Shown piece by piece: positions 34,883 through 42,880 of a stretch of 64,000 nucleotides of DNA; the first letter of the stretch is position 1, and each line of letters opens with the position of its first letter. The position numbers and the translations under genes were made by a program. The notes under the pieces are model-generated. The model did not search any database, had not been told where the DNA came from, and worked only from the letters and a program-made list of their open reading frames with translations. This DNA is from Kribbella kalugense (GTDB taxonomy: Bacteria; Actinomycetota; Actinomycetes; Propionibacteriales; Kribbellaceae). Location of the stretch: contig NZ_SODF01000001.1 in the NCBI RefSeq assembly GCF_004365875.1, positions 186,001 through 250,000 on the forward strand, given 5' to 3'.

Positions 34883-34885
34883 TAC

Positions 34886-35662
34886 CTACTGCCTCCCAGG
34901 CCGAGTTGGCGTGTGCAGTTGCTCGACCCGGTCCAGGATGTAGGCGAGGCCCTCTGCGAAATTGTTTGGTTGGTTGGCGAAGCCTTGGTGTAGGAGGGCG
35001 GCGATGTGGGGGTAGTCGCCGCTCTCGGCGCATTCGGTCAGGTAGCTGTTGACGCTTGAGGTCCACTCGCCGGCCGCGGCCGGGTCGGACGGTACGGCGC
35101 GTTGTTGCGCGGTGAGCCGGATGACGTAGCCAACTGTGTAGTCGTTGACGGCGGTCACGATGCTCCAGGCTGCGTCCTGGTCGAGTGACAGGGGCGCGAC
35201 GGCGCGCATCCATTCGTCGAGGACCCGCAGCGTGTTCGGCCCCAGCGGGATGCGATCGACCTGTACTTCGATCGTCCACGGGTGCGCCATCCCCTGGTCT
35301 CGCGTACGCCGCGCGATGGCCTCGAGCGCGCTCCGCCACTGCTGCGGGAGTTCATCGCCGAGCAGGCACTCCCCGGCGACCTGGTCGAACATCAGGTCGA
35401 GCAGGTCCTCCTTGCTCGACACATGCCCGTACAGACTCATCGGCCGGACCTCGAGCGCCGCAGCGACGCTCCGGATCGAAACGGCGTCGAGCCCGTCGCG
35501 GTCGGCGATGGCGACCGCTGCCCGCACGATGGAGTCCCGGGTGAGCGTCCTGCGCCGGGGCTGGCGGTCGTTGCGGGCCCAGACCGGGCCTGCCGCCTGC
35601 GACGCCTCGTCGGCCGGCGGTCGCGATGAGGACGTCATGTCGGGCATGGTACGACGCGGCAT
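34886..35662 (-). CDS. TetR-family regulator, TetR_C_1 type
   Basis: This is a 258-residue regulator. Its helix-turn-helix (DAVSIRSVAAALEVRPMSLY and then GHVSSKEDLLDLMFDQVAGE, about residues 58-100) is the form found in TetR proteins of the tetracycline-repressor C-domain class. DEWMRAVAPLSLDQDAAWSI and the following helices complete the ligand domain. In-frame Met codons at 35662, 35647 and 35638 are all possible starts; none has a clear ribosome site. It lies 4 bases downstream of nuoH on the same strand, so the two may be co-transcribed. The ligand is unknown. Confidence 0.83.
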   Translation of the reverse strand: MPRRTMPDMTSSSRPPADEASQAAGPVWARNDRQPRRRTLTRDSIVRAAVAIADRDGLDAVSIRSVAAALEVRPMSLYGHVSSKEDLLDLMFDQVAGECLLGDELPQQWRSALEAIARRTRDQGMAHPWTIEVQVDRIPLGPNTLRVLDEWMRAVAPLSLDQDAAWSIVTAVNDYTVGYVIRLTAQQRAVPSDPAAAGEWTSSVNSYLTECAESGDYPHIAALLHQGFANQPNNFAEGLAYILDRVEQLHTPTRPGRQ

Positions 35663-35666
35663 CGAC

Positions 35667-36926
35667 TCATCCAGTGCGACGGGGCGCGGCCGCTGCAGTC
35701 ATCGGTGGCACCGGGTACCCGCCGGCGAAGGCGTCGAACTCGGCAGCCTCCTCCCGAGCGGCGGCCTCGGACTGCTTCTTCTCGCCGACGAACATCAGTA
35801 CGCCGATCGCGACCACGCCGAGCGCAATCGCGGCGTACAGCCATTGCCGATCGATGCCGCCGTTCAGGTTGATGGTGCGGATCGTGGCGACCGCGAGGAT
35901 CCATAGCAGGGACAGCGGCATCAGCCGCATCCAGCCGAAGTGCATGAACTGGTCGTAGCGCAGCCGCGGCAGCGTCCCTCGCAGCCAGATGAAGAGGAAG
36001 AGGAAACACAGCACCTTTCTGAAGAACCACAGGACCGGCCAGTAACCGCTGTTGGCGCCGTCCCAGATCAGGTTGATCGGCAACGGGGCATGCCAGCCGC
36101 CGAGGAAGAGGGTGGTGGCCATCGCCGCCACCGTGCCCATGTTCACGTACTCGGCGAGGAAGAACAGCATGAACTTCGCGGCGGAGTACTCGGTGTGGAA
36201 TCCGCCGACCAGCTCGCCCTCGGCCTCGGGCAGGTCGAACGGCGCCCGGTTGGTCTCGCCGACCATCGAGATCACGTAGATCACAAAGGACGGCGCGAGG
36301 ATCAGGCCGTACCAGAGCTTGTCCTGCGCGGCGACGATCTGAGACGTCGACATCGATCCGGCGTACAGGAACACCGCGACGAACGAGAGCCCCATCGAGA
36401 CCTCGTACGAGATCATCTGGGCGCTCGAACGCAGCCCGCCGAGCAGCGAGTACGTCGATCCGGACGACCAGCCGCCGAGCACGATGCCGTAGATGCCGAC
36501 CGAGGCCATCGCGAGTACGAAGACCACCGCGACCGGCATGTCGGTCAGCTGCAGAGCGGTGTGGTTGTCGCTCCACGGCAGCTTCACCGTCGGCCCGAAC
36601 GGGATCACCGTCCACGCTGCGAACGCCGGGGTGACCACGATCGCCGGCGCGATCAGGAAGACCTTGTCGGCCGTCTTCGGGATCAGATCCTCCTTCAGGA
36701 TCAGCTTCATACCGTCGGCCAGCGACTGCAGCAGACCGAAGGGGCCGTTGACATTCGGTCCGATGCGCTGCTGCATCCGGGCGACGACCCGGCGCTCCGC
36801 CCAGATGCTGAAGAGCGTCAGCAACATCAGGATGACGAAGATCAGCACCGCCTTGAGCAGCATCAGCCCCCACGAGTCATGCCCGAACTGCGCCAACCCG
36901 CCTACGTCGCCAGTGCTCGTCGCCAT
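35667..36926 (-). CDS. nuoH: NADH-quinone oxidoreductase subunit H, orphan copy
   Basis: This 419-residue membrane protein is full-length NuoH. It has about eight helices and the quinone-site loop [20 protein letters not shown] followed by [30 protein letters not shown] and [15 protein letters not shown] carry the conserved acidic residues. NuoH normally sits in a 13-14 gene nuo operon. Here no other complex I gene is near: a TetR gene follows and a SnoaL-like gene precedes. It may be a second copy, or serve another NuoH-dependent complex such as a group 4 hydrogenase-like module. GGAGG stands 5 bases before the ATG. Confidence 0.92.
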   Translation of the reverse strand: MATSTGDVGGLAQFGHDSWGLMLLKAVLIFVILMLLTLFSIWAERRVVARMQQRIGPNVNGPFGLLQSLADGMKLILKEDLIPKTADKVFLIAPAIVVTPAFAAWTVIPFGPTVKLPWSDNHTALQLTDMPVAVVFVLAMASVGIYGIVLGGWSSGSTYSLLGGLRSSAQMISYEVSMGLSFVAVFLYAGSMSTSQIVAAQDKLWYGLILAPSFVIYVISMVGETNRAPFDLPEAEGELVGGFHTEYSAAKFMLFFLAEYVNMGTVAAMATTLFLGGWHAPLPINLIWDGANSGYWPVLWFFRKVLCFLFLFIWLRGTLPRLRYDQFMHFGWMRLMPLSLLWILAVATIRTINLNGGIDRQWLYAAIALGVVAIGVLMFVGEKKQSEAAAREEAAEFDAFAGGYPVPPMTAAAAPRRTG

Positions 36927-36995
36927 AGCTCCTCCGCCAGCCGATCTCCGCTAACAGATACGGTGTATCATTAAGCGAGGCCAGCGGCAACCTGA

Positions 36996-37481
36996 TCAGA
37001 AGACGTAGGGGATGTCGTGGATGACGTCCTGGTGGCTGATCCGCCAGGCGCCGTCGGTCCGGCGGAACGTGAAGCGGTAATACCCGGATTCGATCGGCTT
37101 GATGGTGCCCTGGGCACCGAAAGTGCCAGCGGGCCATCCGCCCTCGGGCTTCGGGGTCCCGGCGACGTCGAAGGTGATGAACTGGGTCTCGATGCCGGCT
37201 TCGTCGCCGTCGACGGAGACCAGGTGGTCGTAGGTGGTGTGGTGGCTCCAGCCCAGCGGCGGGTGCGGCGCCATGGTCCCGCTCGGCGGCGCGGACATGG
37301 CCGCTGCGATCTGCGCTCCTCCGGACAGCTTCCCCAGTAACTCCATCCCATCGGGCCCGCGGTAGTGGATCTCGACGACCGCGTCGACCTCGTAGAGCTC
37401 GGCCATCAGTTCGCCGTTCCGCTGGTCCGCGGCCCGGGTGTAGCGGGAAACGAGCTCTCCGATCTCGTGCTCTGTGCTCAT
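36996..37481 (-). CDS. SnoaL-like (NTF2-fold) protein
   Basis: This is a 161-residue single SnoaL_4-type domain. It starts EIGELVSRYTRAADQRNGEL, contains HHTTYDHLVSVDGDEAGIET, and ends GAWRISHQDVIHDIPYVF. Similar domains occur in aromatic and polyketide pathways as cyclases, dehydratases or hydrolases, so no reaction can be assigned. GGGAGGACGTC lies just before the ATG. It is divergent from the Rrf2 regulator, which probably controls it through the AT-rich sequence in between. Confidence 0.8.
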   Translation of the reverse strand: MSTEHEIGELVSRYTRAADQRNGELMAELYEVDAVVEIHYRGPDGMELLGKLSGGAQIAAAMSAPPSGTMAPHPPLGWSHHTTYDHLVSVDGDEAGIETQFITFDVAGTPKPEGGWPAGTFGAQGTIKPIESGYYRFTFRRTDGAWRISHQDVIHDIPYVF

Positions 37482-37524
37482 GACGTCCTCCCTGGGTGGA
37501 TCGCAATCTGCATGTATGAAAAGT

Positions 37525-37535
37525 ACTTATTAAGT
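37525..37535. promoter_or_regulatory. AT-rich palindrome between SnoaL-like and Rrf2 genes
   Basis: ACTTA-T-TAAGT is a perfect 11-bp inverted repeat in an unusually AT-rich 60-bp gap, flanked by two near-direct copies of ATGAAAAGT/ATGAAAGTG. It is a candidate operator for the divergent Rrf2 protein. Confidence 0.4.
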
Positions 37536-37601
37536 CATGAAAGTGCAACCGTAAGAGTTGCTAATATGGGAGAGTCACCGGCGGACGAAAGAGGTACGAG
37601 C

Positions 37602-38039
37602 ATGCTGGACGTGCGGTTCTCCAGCGCCCTGAAGGCCATGCTGCTGCTGGGTCATGCCGAGGAACAGGGCAGTCCCGTCCTCAGCTCGACCCAGCTCGCC
37701 AGGAGTCTGAACACGAACCCGAGCCTGGTGCGCAAGCTGATGGTCCCGCTGGTGCAGGACGGTCTCGTCGCGTCCATCAAGGGCCGCAGCGGGGGTGTCC
37801 GCCTCGGCCGGTCTGCGGACCAGATCACCCTGGGCGAGATCTACCGCTCAGCCATCGGCGACAAGCCGTTGTGGGCGCCCCGGGCCGAGGGGCCGCGGGA
37901 GTGCCTGGTCACCAACCACTCCGCTGAGTACTTCGCCAGGCTCACCGACGAGACCGAAGCTGCGGCCCTGAGTGCATTGGCAGGCCGCACCCTCGCCGAC
38001 AGTCTCGACGAGTTGCGCGCCATCGATCGAGCCTCGTGA
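37602..38039 (+). CDS. Rrf2-family transcriptional regulator
   Basis: This is a 145-residue regulator. It starts MLDVRFSSALKAMLLLGHAE, the Rrf2 N-terminus, with the winged helix STQLARSLNTNPSLVRKLMV and wing GRSGGVRLGRSADQITLGEI. Only one Cys follows (RECLVTNH), so the three-Cys iron-sulfur site of IscR/NsrR-type members is absent; it probably senses a small molecule. The ATG at 37602 is preferred (AAAGAGG 9 bases upstream) over an ATG at 37566. It faces the SnoaL-like gene. Confidence 0.87.
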   Translation: MLDVRFSSALKAMLLLGHAEEQGSPVLSSTQLARSLNTNPSLVRKLMVPLVQDGLVASIKGRSGGVRLGRSADQITLGEIYRSAIGDKPLWAPRAEGPRECLVTNHSAEYFARLTDETEAAALSALAGRTLADSLDELRAIDRAS

Positions 38040-38055
38040 ACGCCCAGGGCTACAG

Positions 38056-38089
38056 CGAGCGCGTCGTAGATTCGAGCGCGTCGTAGATT
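38056..38089 (+). repeat. 17-bp perfect tandem duplication
   Basis: CGAGCGCGTCGTAGATT occurs twice head to tail (38056-38072 and 38073-38089). It lies between the Rrf2 stop and the aldo/keto reductase remnant, 2 bases before that remnant's open frame. It looks like a scar of a small duplication or repair event. Confidence 0.9.
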
Positions 38090-38091
38090 GA

Positions 38092-38328
38092 CGTGCCGCA
38101 CGGCTGACCGGCAAGTATCTGAACGGTGCACGGGGCCGGCTTGCCGATGACACGTCCAAGGAGATCTTTCATCACAGCCGGACCGGCCCGGACGAGACCG
38201 TGCAGCTCGTGGTCGAGATAGCCGCCGACATTGGTTGTAGCGCGGCTCAGCTGGCGCATGCGTGGTTGTCGGGTCGCGGCAATGTCATTCCGTTGCTCGG
38301 TGCAACGAGTGTCGCCGTCCACGTCTGA
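38092..38328 (+). pseudogene. C-terminal remnant of an aldo/keto reductase
   Basis: An open frame reads LTGKYLNGARGRLADDTSKE and, later, AAQLAHAWLSGRGNVIPLLG followed by ATSV. These are the last helices and NADP-binding loop of AKR_tas-like aldo/keto reductases. The N-terminal two thirds, with the catalytic Tyr-His-Lys-Asp, is missing. With the duplication just before it, this explains the 311-base gap 38040-38350. Confidence 0.75.
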
Positions 38329-38350
38329 CGCACGTGTTTAGAGTGAGGTC

Positions 38351-38722
38351 ATGACAACCGAGTCCGAAGTACTCGCCGTCTCCGCCGCTTGGGATGCCGC
38401 CCTCGTCCGCAACGACGCCGAGGCAGTCGCCGCGGTCATGGCTGACGGCTGGGTGTACGTCGGCCCGACCGGCCCGACGCCGAAAGCCGACATCGTCGGC
38501 TGGATCGCCTCCGGGCAGCTGGCCCACCACACGATGGAGATCGTCGGAGACGCACGAGTTGTCGCGTACGGCGACTCAGCGATTGTCACGGCACGCAAAC
38601 AAAGCACCGGTGCGTGGAACGGCGTCGACTACACCGCAGACGAATGGATCAGCGAAGTCTTCGTCCGCAACGCTGACGGTTGGCTCTGCGTACTCAGCCA
38701 CAAATGCCCGACAGAGCTGTAG
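38351..38722 (+). CDS. SnoaL-like/DUF4440 NTF2-fold protein
   Basis: This is a 123-residue single NTF2-fold domain. SEVLAVSAAWDAALVRNDAE is the usual first helix, and VMADGWVYVGPTGPTPKADI and WISEVFVRNADGWLCVLSHK are the later strands. It is probably a small enzyme or binding protein; the family gives no specific reaction. The ATG follows GAGTGAGG. It stands alone, converging on the TSUP transporter gene with a 3-base gap. Confidence 0.78.
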   Translation: MTTESEVLAVSAAWDAALVRNDAEAVAAVMADGWVYVGPTGPTPKADIVGWIASGQLAHHTMEIVGDARVVAYGDSAIVTARKQSTGAWNGVDYTADEWISEVFVRNADGWLCVLSHKCPTEL

Positions 38723-38725
38723 ACA

Positions 38726-39457
38726 TCAGAGTCCGATGAGGAAGAGTGCGCCCGCGGCGAGCAGGCCGAGCTCGACGAGCAGGACGAAGAGGCGGTCACT
38801 GATGCGGCCAACGATGTGCTTTCCCGCCCACGCACCGAGCAGCGTTGCGGGGGTGAGCGCGACGCCGTACAGCAGGACCTGGCGGGTGAGCAGGTCGCCG
38901 GCTCCGTAGGTGGCGAGCTTGGTGAGGTGCATGGTGAGCGCGCTGACGGCTTCGGTGCCGATGTAGGCGGCGCGGGTCAGGCCGTAGGCCAGGAAGAACG
39001 GTGCCGTGAGCGGCCCGACGGAGCCGAGGAGTGCCGAGCCGAGGCCAGACGCGGCTCCGACGGCGGCAAATGCTGGATCCCTCGGTCGGCGGGGGCGCGG
39101 TTTGAGTCGTCGCCACAGCACCACGCCGATGAGGAACACACCGAGCAGCCGTTTCAGAGGCACGAGCGGAGCATGAGTGAGGAGGATGCCGCCGGCCACC
39201 GCGCAGGGCACAGCGCCGAGGGCGAACCAGCCGATCAAGGGCCAGCGGAGGTCGCGTCGATTCAGCCAGGCTCGGGAACCGTTGCTGGACAGCTGGGTCA
39301 GGGTCAGCATCGGTACCGCGACCCGCAAACCGAACAGGGCAGTGAACACCGGCAGCAGCAGGACTCCGCCGCCGAACCCGGCGACCGCTGACAGTGCGGC
39401 GAGTCCGAAGGCCGCTGCCGAGGCGATCAGCAGTGCGGGCAGGAAATGGGTGAGCAT
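38726..39457 (-). CDS. TSUP-family transporter (TauE/SafE)
   Basis: This is a 243-residue membrane protein with about eight helices. AALSAVAGFGGGVLLLPVFT is the first conserved repeat and GAASGLGSALLGSVGPLTAP the second, as in TauE/SafE anion exporters. Such proteins move sulfite, sulfoacetate or other organosulfur or organic anions. It starts 3 bases after a small membrane-protein gene on the same strand, so they are probably co-expressed. Confidence 0.85.
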   Translation of the reverse strand: MLTHFLPALLIASAAAFGLAALSAVAGFGGGVLLLPVFTALFGLRVAVPMLTLTQLSSNGSRAWLNRRDLRWPLIGWFALGAVPCAVAGGILLTHAPLVPLKRLLGVFLIGVVLWRRLKPRPRRPRDPAFAAVGAASGLGSALLGSVGPLTAPFFLAYGLTRAAYIGTEAVSALTMHLTKLATYGAGDLLTRQVLLYGVALTPATLLGAWAGKHIVGRISDRLFVLLVELGLLAAGALFLIGL

Positions 39458-39460
39458 GTC

Positions 39461-39664
39461 TCAGAAGGCCGATGGGATCCCGGCGAGGCGGCGCACGGCC
39501 CCGAGACGGCGTACGTGCCGCACCAGGTCAGGCAGGAGCCGCAACGCGTCCCGGATCCGCAGCTCGTCCGGACGAACGAACCACAGCGCGACGATCAGCA
39601 CGATCCACAACAGCACCACGCCGCCCGCGACACCTGCCACCACCGACCACCACGACACTGTCAT
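39461..39664 (-). CDS. Small membrane protein, possible truncated DUF1232
   Basis: The 67-residue protein has one helix (WWSVVAGVAGGVVLLWIVLI and on, about 5-30) followed by RPDELRIRDALRLLPDLVRH. This matches the N-terminal part of actinobacterial YkvA/DUF1232-like proteins, which normally continue with a second hydrophobic region (recalled as SPIDLIPDFIP). Here the frame ends soon after at GIPSAF. It may be a naturally short form or a truncated gene. It lies directly before the TSUP gene. Confidence 0.55.
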   Translation of the reverse strand: MTVSWWSVVAGVAGGVVLLWIVLIVALWFVRPDELRIRDALRLLPDLVRHVRRLGAVRRLAGIPSAF

Positions 39665-39698
39665 CGGCCCATCCTGACAGGACTCGAATGTCGTGTCG

Positions 39699-40184
39699 TC
39701 AGCTCTTGGAGCGGCGGGTGCGGAGTTGCTCTTCCATGTGGAACGGGGCCGCGAGGGGGCCCTCGACCAGGGCAGTGAGCTCGTTGAGGAATTCGGTCCG
39801 GCGCGCGCCGGTCATCGACTCGAGCACTTCGTCGTACGTCGTCTGGACGATCGCGTCGGCCTTGTTCAGCAGGGATCGGCCTTTGGCGGTGATGGCGACG
39901 ATGCGCACGCGGCGGTCGGTCGGGGACATCGTGCGGCTCGCCAGGCCGCTGCGCTCCATGTCGTCGAGCACATTGACCATCGTGGTCTTGTCCATCCACG
40001 CCCGCTCGGCCAGCTGGGCCTGGGTGAAGTCGCCCTCGACGCCCTTCGCCAGCACGCAGTACGTCTTGACCGAGATGTCGATCGCCGCCAGCGCCGCGCC
40101 GAGTCGCATGGAGACGGCGTACGACGCCTGATTGAGCAGCATCGAGAGGTCGACTGTAGGAAGGGTCCGACCGTGTTGAGGCAT
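39699..40184 (-). CDS. MarR-family transcriptional regulator
   Basis: This is a 161-residue winged-helix regulator. FTQAQLAERAWMDKTTMVNV and LDDMERSGLASRTMSPTDRR form the recognition helix and wing, typical of MarR. The start is uncertain: the ATG at 40184 gives normal length, and the ATG at 40208 is preceded by an AT-rich box that could drive a leaderless mRNA. The region 40185-40234 contains an imperfect repeat of CCATTGGAT and CCATTAGTGGAT that may be its operator. It is followed by the small membrane protein and transporter genes on the same strand. Confidence 0.85.
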   Translation of the reverse strand: MPQHGRTLPTVDLSMLLNQASYAVSMRLGAALAAIDISVKTYCVLAKGVEGDFTQAQLAERAWMDKTTMVNVLDDMERSGLASRTMSPTDRRVRIVAITAKGRSLLNKADAIVQTTYDEVLESMTGARRTEFLNELTALVEGPLAAPFHMEEQLRTRRSKS

Positions 40185-40234
40185 GAACCCAGTGTAGTCC
40201 GGTTCCATTGGATAATCTAAGACAACACCATCCA

Positions 40235-41143
40235 CTAATGGACGATGCTGCGCTGTGTGACGACAATGCACAGTAGTACGACGATCGCCGTGATCGGTGC
40301 GGTCACCGGGAGTTGCTCATTCACCAGCAAAACCGACCAGACGAGCGTGAGCAACGGCTGAGCGAGCTGCAATTGACTGGCCTTCGCGACGCCGATGATC
40401 CCCATTCCGCGGTACCAGACGACGAACCCGCCGAGTTGCGAAATCGCAGCAATATAAGCCAATCCGACGAGACTGGACGGCGTCGGATCGAAGCGTTCGT
40501 GCGGTACGGCGATAAGCGTGATCGCAGCGCTGATCGGTAGGGCGAGGACCACGGCCCAAGCGATCACCCGCCAGCCCGGCAGATGCGCGCTGAGCCGGCC
40601 GCCCTCGGCGTACCCAAGCGAGCAGACGACCAACGACGCCAGCAAGTAGAGGTCGGCGATCGACATGCCCCCGTGGTGCTGGCTGATGGTGAACGCCACA
40701 ACGGCGGCCGCACCAACGATCGCTGCGATCCAGAACATCCGGGGCAGCCGTCGCCGGGTCATCGCGGCCGATGCGGAAGCAGTCGCGATCGGCAGAAGTC
40801 CGACCACCACCGCGGAGTGCGCCGTGGTCGACGTTTGCAACGCCAAAGTGGTCAGCAACGGGAACCCGATCACGCACCCGCCGGCAACGATCAGCAACCC
40901 GGGCAGATCGCGTCGGTCCGGCCGTTTCACCCGCAGTGCAAGCAGAAACCCGGCAGCGAGCACGCCCGCGAGCGTCCCTCGTGTGCCGGTCGCCGTCCAA
41001 GGCCCCATCCCGCGAGTCGCCCACACCGTCGCCGGAAAGCTCAGCGAAAAAAGACCGACTCCAACCAAAGCCGCGATCGTTCCGGCCCTGGTCGCCGGTA
41101 TCGCTTTCGGAGCAGTTGCGGTAGCGCTATCGTGGTCCGTCAT
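40235..41143 (-). CDS. EamA-family (DMT) transporter
   Basis: This 302-residue permease has about ten helices in two EamA repeats, with RGTLAGVLAAGFLLALRV in the first and GLAYIAAISQLGGFVVWYRG and LTLVWSVLLVNEQLPVTAPI in the second. DMT permeases often export amino acids or metabolites, and in actinobacteria they often pair with MocR regulators. Its ATG (41143-41141) overlaps the ATG of the divergent mocR-like gene within the same CATG. A long palindrome covers both starts. Confidence 0.87.
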   Translation of the reverse strand: MTDHDSATATAPKAIPATRAGTIAALVGVGLFSLSFPATVWATRGMGPWTATGTRGTLAGVLAAGFLLALRVKRPDRRDLPGLLIVAGGCVIGFPLLTTLALQTSTTAHSAVVVGLLPIATASASAAMTRRRLPRMFWIAAIVGAAAVVAFTISQHHGGMSIADLYLLASLVVCSLGYAEGGRLSAHLPGWRVIAWAVVLALPISAAITLIAVPHERFDPTPSSLVGLAYIAAISQLGGFVVWYRGMGIIGVAKASQLQLAQPLLTLVWSVLLVNEQLPVTAPITAIVVLLCIVVTQRSIVH

Positions 41144-41156
41144 GGACAACGATAGC
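41126..41156. promoter_or_regulatory. 31-bp palindrome covering both start codons
   Basis: The outer arms GCTATCGT (41126-41133) and ACGATAGC (41149-41156) are perfect inverted repeats. Inside them GTCC (41135-41138) and GGAC (41144-41147) also pair. The shared CATG of two divergent start codons lies at its centre. It is probably the MocR operator. Confidence 0.7.
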
Positions 41157-42569
41157 AGTCTGGCGACGGTCGTCGGTCGGCTGCGGGTGGAGGTCTCAGC
41201 GGCTGGACCGGGTGGGCGTCTGCCGTCGAGTCGCCGCTTGGTGCAGCGATGGGGGATCAGTCCAGTCACGCTCTCGCGAGCGGTCACCGTGTTGATGGCC
41301 GAAGGTCTGGTCAGTTCACGTCCGGGAGCGGGCGTGTTCGTCAGCGAACGGGCACGGCGTCGGGCGGCGCCGTCCGACCTGTCCTGGCAGGAACGGGCGC
41401 TCGAGACGAGCCGGCAGCGTGCGGACACCCGAGCGGTGATGCAGATGCTGGCGCCGCCGGTCCACGGGGTGATCGACCTGTCCACTGGCTACTTGCATGA
41501 GTCGCTGCAGCCGAGCAAGGCCCTCGCCGACGCGATGAGCCGGGCGGGTCGGCGTCCGGGTACTTGGACGCGTGCGCCGGCCGACGGGATTGCTGAACTC
41601 CGGGCCTGGTTCGCCGCCGACATCGGTGGTCGTGAAGGTCCGATCGGCGCGGACGACGTGCTGATCAGCTCGGGCGGACAGACCGCGCTGGTCACCGCAT
41701 TGCGCGGACTGACCGACCCCGGGCAAGCAGTCCTGGTCGAAGCACCGACGTACCCCGGAACGATGGCTGCGGCCGAGGCGGTCGGTCTGCGGTGTGTGCC
41801 CGTGCCGGTCGACGCGGACGGTCTCCGGGTCGAGTTGCTCGAGGAGGCCTTCGCGACCTCCGGTGCGCGTGTGCTGGTCTGCCAACCGCTGTTCCAGAAT
41901 CCGACCGGTGCCGTACTCGCGCCGGCGCGGAGAGCACGACTGATGGAGGTGGTTCGCGCGGCCGGAGCCTTCGTCGTCGAGGACGACTTCACCCGCCGCC
42001 TGGTCCACGTCGACGCTCCGGATCTGCCGCAACCGTTGGCCGCGAACGATCCAGACGGTCACGTCGTACACATCCGGTCGCTGACCAAACCGACCTCGCC
42101 GAGCCTGCGCATCTCGGCTCTCACAGCGAGAGGTACGGCGTACGCGCGGCTTCGGGATGTCCATGTGATCAACAGCTTCTTCGTACCGCGGCCGATGCAG
42201 GAGACAGCGCTGGAGCTGATGACTTCGCCGTCGTACGCGACCCATCTGCGTCGATTGGCCGTGGCATTGCGCGATCGACGGCAGACGCTGACGCAGACCC
42301 TGGCGGAACGGTGTCCGCATCTGACGCTCGACGCAGTACGGCCCGGCGGGTATCACTTCTGGACCACACTGCCCGATGGTGTGACCGACGATCAGGTCGC
42401 CGCCGAAGCGCTTCGCGAAGGCGTATCGGTCAGCTCGGGCCGCAACTTCTACCTACCCGTCGGCCCAACCCACCACCTCCGCTTCACCTACGCCGCCGCC
42501 GCATCCGCCGACGAACTCACCCGCGCCGCCGACCGCCTCGCCCAAGCCCTGCGAAGAGCTCGACCGTGA
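41142..42569 (+). CDS. MocR-type regulator (GntR HTH plus aminotransferase-like domain)
   Basis: This is a 475-residue PLP-dependent-type regulator. The N-terminal GntR winged helix has RLPSSRRLVQRWGISPVTLS and EGLVSSRPGAGVFV (about 24-68). The fold-type I aminotransferase domain (about 115-470) has SSGGQTALVTALRGL, QPLFQNPTGAVLAPARR, FVVEDDFTR and the PLP-Lys region HIRSLTKPTSPSLR. MocR proteins sense PLP or amino compounds and often activate a divergent transporter, here the EamA gene. The start codons of the two genes overlap. Its stop overlaps the truncated NADP-oxidoreductase frame as GTGA. Confidence 0.88.
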   Translation: MDNDSSLATVVGRLRVEVSAAGPGGRLPSSRRLVQRWGISPVTLSRAVTVLMAEGLVSSRPGAGVFVSERARRRAAPSDLSWQERALETSRQRADTRAVMQMLAPPVHGVIDLSTGYLHESLQPSKALADAMSRAGRRPGTWTRAPADGIAELRAWFAADIGGREGPIGADDVLISSGGQTALVTALRGLTDPGQAVLVEAPTYPGTMAAAEAVGLRCVPVPVDADGLRVELLEEAFATSGARVLVCQPLFQNPTGAVLAPARRARLMEVVRAAGAFVVEDDFTRRLVHVDAPDLPQPLAANDPDGHVVHIRSLTKPTSPSLRISALTARGTAYARLRDVHVINSFFVPRPMQETALELMTSPSYATHLRRLAVALRDRRQTLTQTLAERCPHLTLDAVRPGGYHFWTTLPDGVTDDQVAAEALREGVSVSSGRNFYLPVGPTHHLRFTYAAAASADELTRAADRLAQALRRARP

Positions 42570-42880
42570 CCGGCGGTTCCCCGGAGTCGATCGTTGGTGG
42601 ACCCTCGGCCAAGGCGTTCAACACCAACTTCGCGTCGATCTATGACGCTGTGGACGCGGAGCCGGTGCGGCCGGGGTCCCTCTACGCGGCCGAGGCCGAG
42701 GCGCGCGAGACGACCGAGCAGCTGATTCGCGATGCCGGGTTCGATCCGATTCATCTCGGCGACCTGACGCAGGCACCGCTGCTGGAAAGTCTCATCGCTC
42801 TGACCTCGACACTCGACCGCGGAGAGCTCGGCCCGTTCTTCTACCGGTTCAACCGCCCAGGAGAACTACCCGCGAGCTGA
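42566..42880 (+). pseudogene. C-terminal fragment of an F420-type NADP oxidoreductase
   Basis: The 104-codon frame reads AKAFNTNFASIYDAV, RPGSLYAAEAEARETTEQLI and then RDAGFDPIHLGDLTQAPLLE, ending FFYRFNRPGELPAS. That is the C-terminal half of F420-dependent NADP-reductase-like proteins; the Rossmann GxGxxG part is missing. A GTG in a GTGA overlap with the MocR stop could still permit translation. Without the cofactor domain it is unlikely to be an enzyme. It overlaps the convergent MFS gene by 40 bases. Confidence 0.7.

Noticed and set aside
38351..38722. Idea that the three SnoaL-like genes (9.4, 37.0 and 38.4 kb) form one system
   Set aside because: They belong to different subtypes, lie in unrelated contexts and share no regulatory site that I can see.
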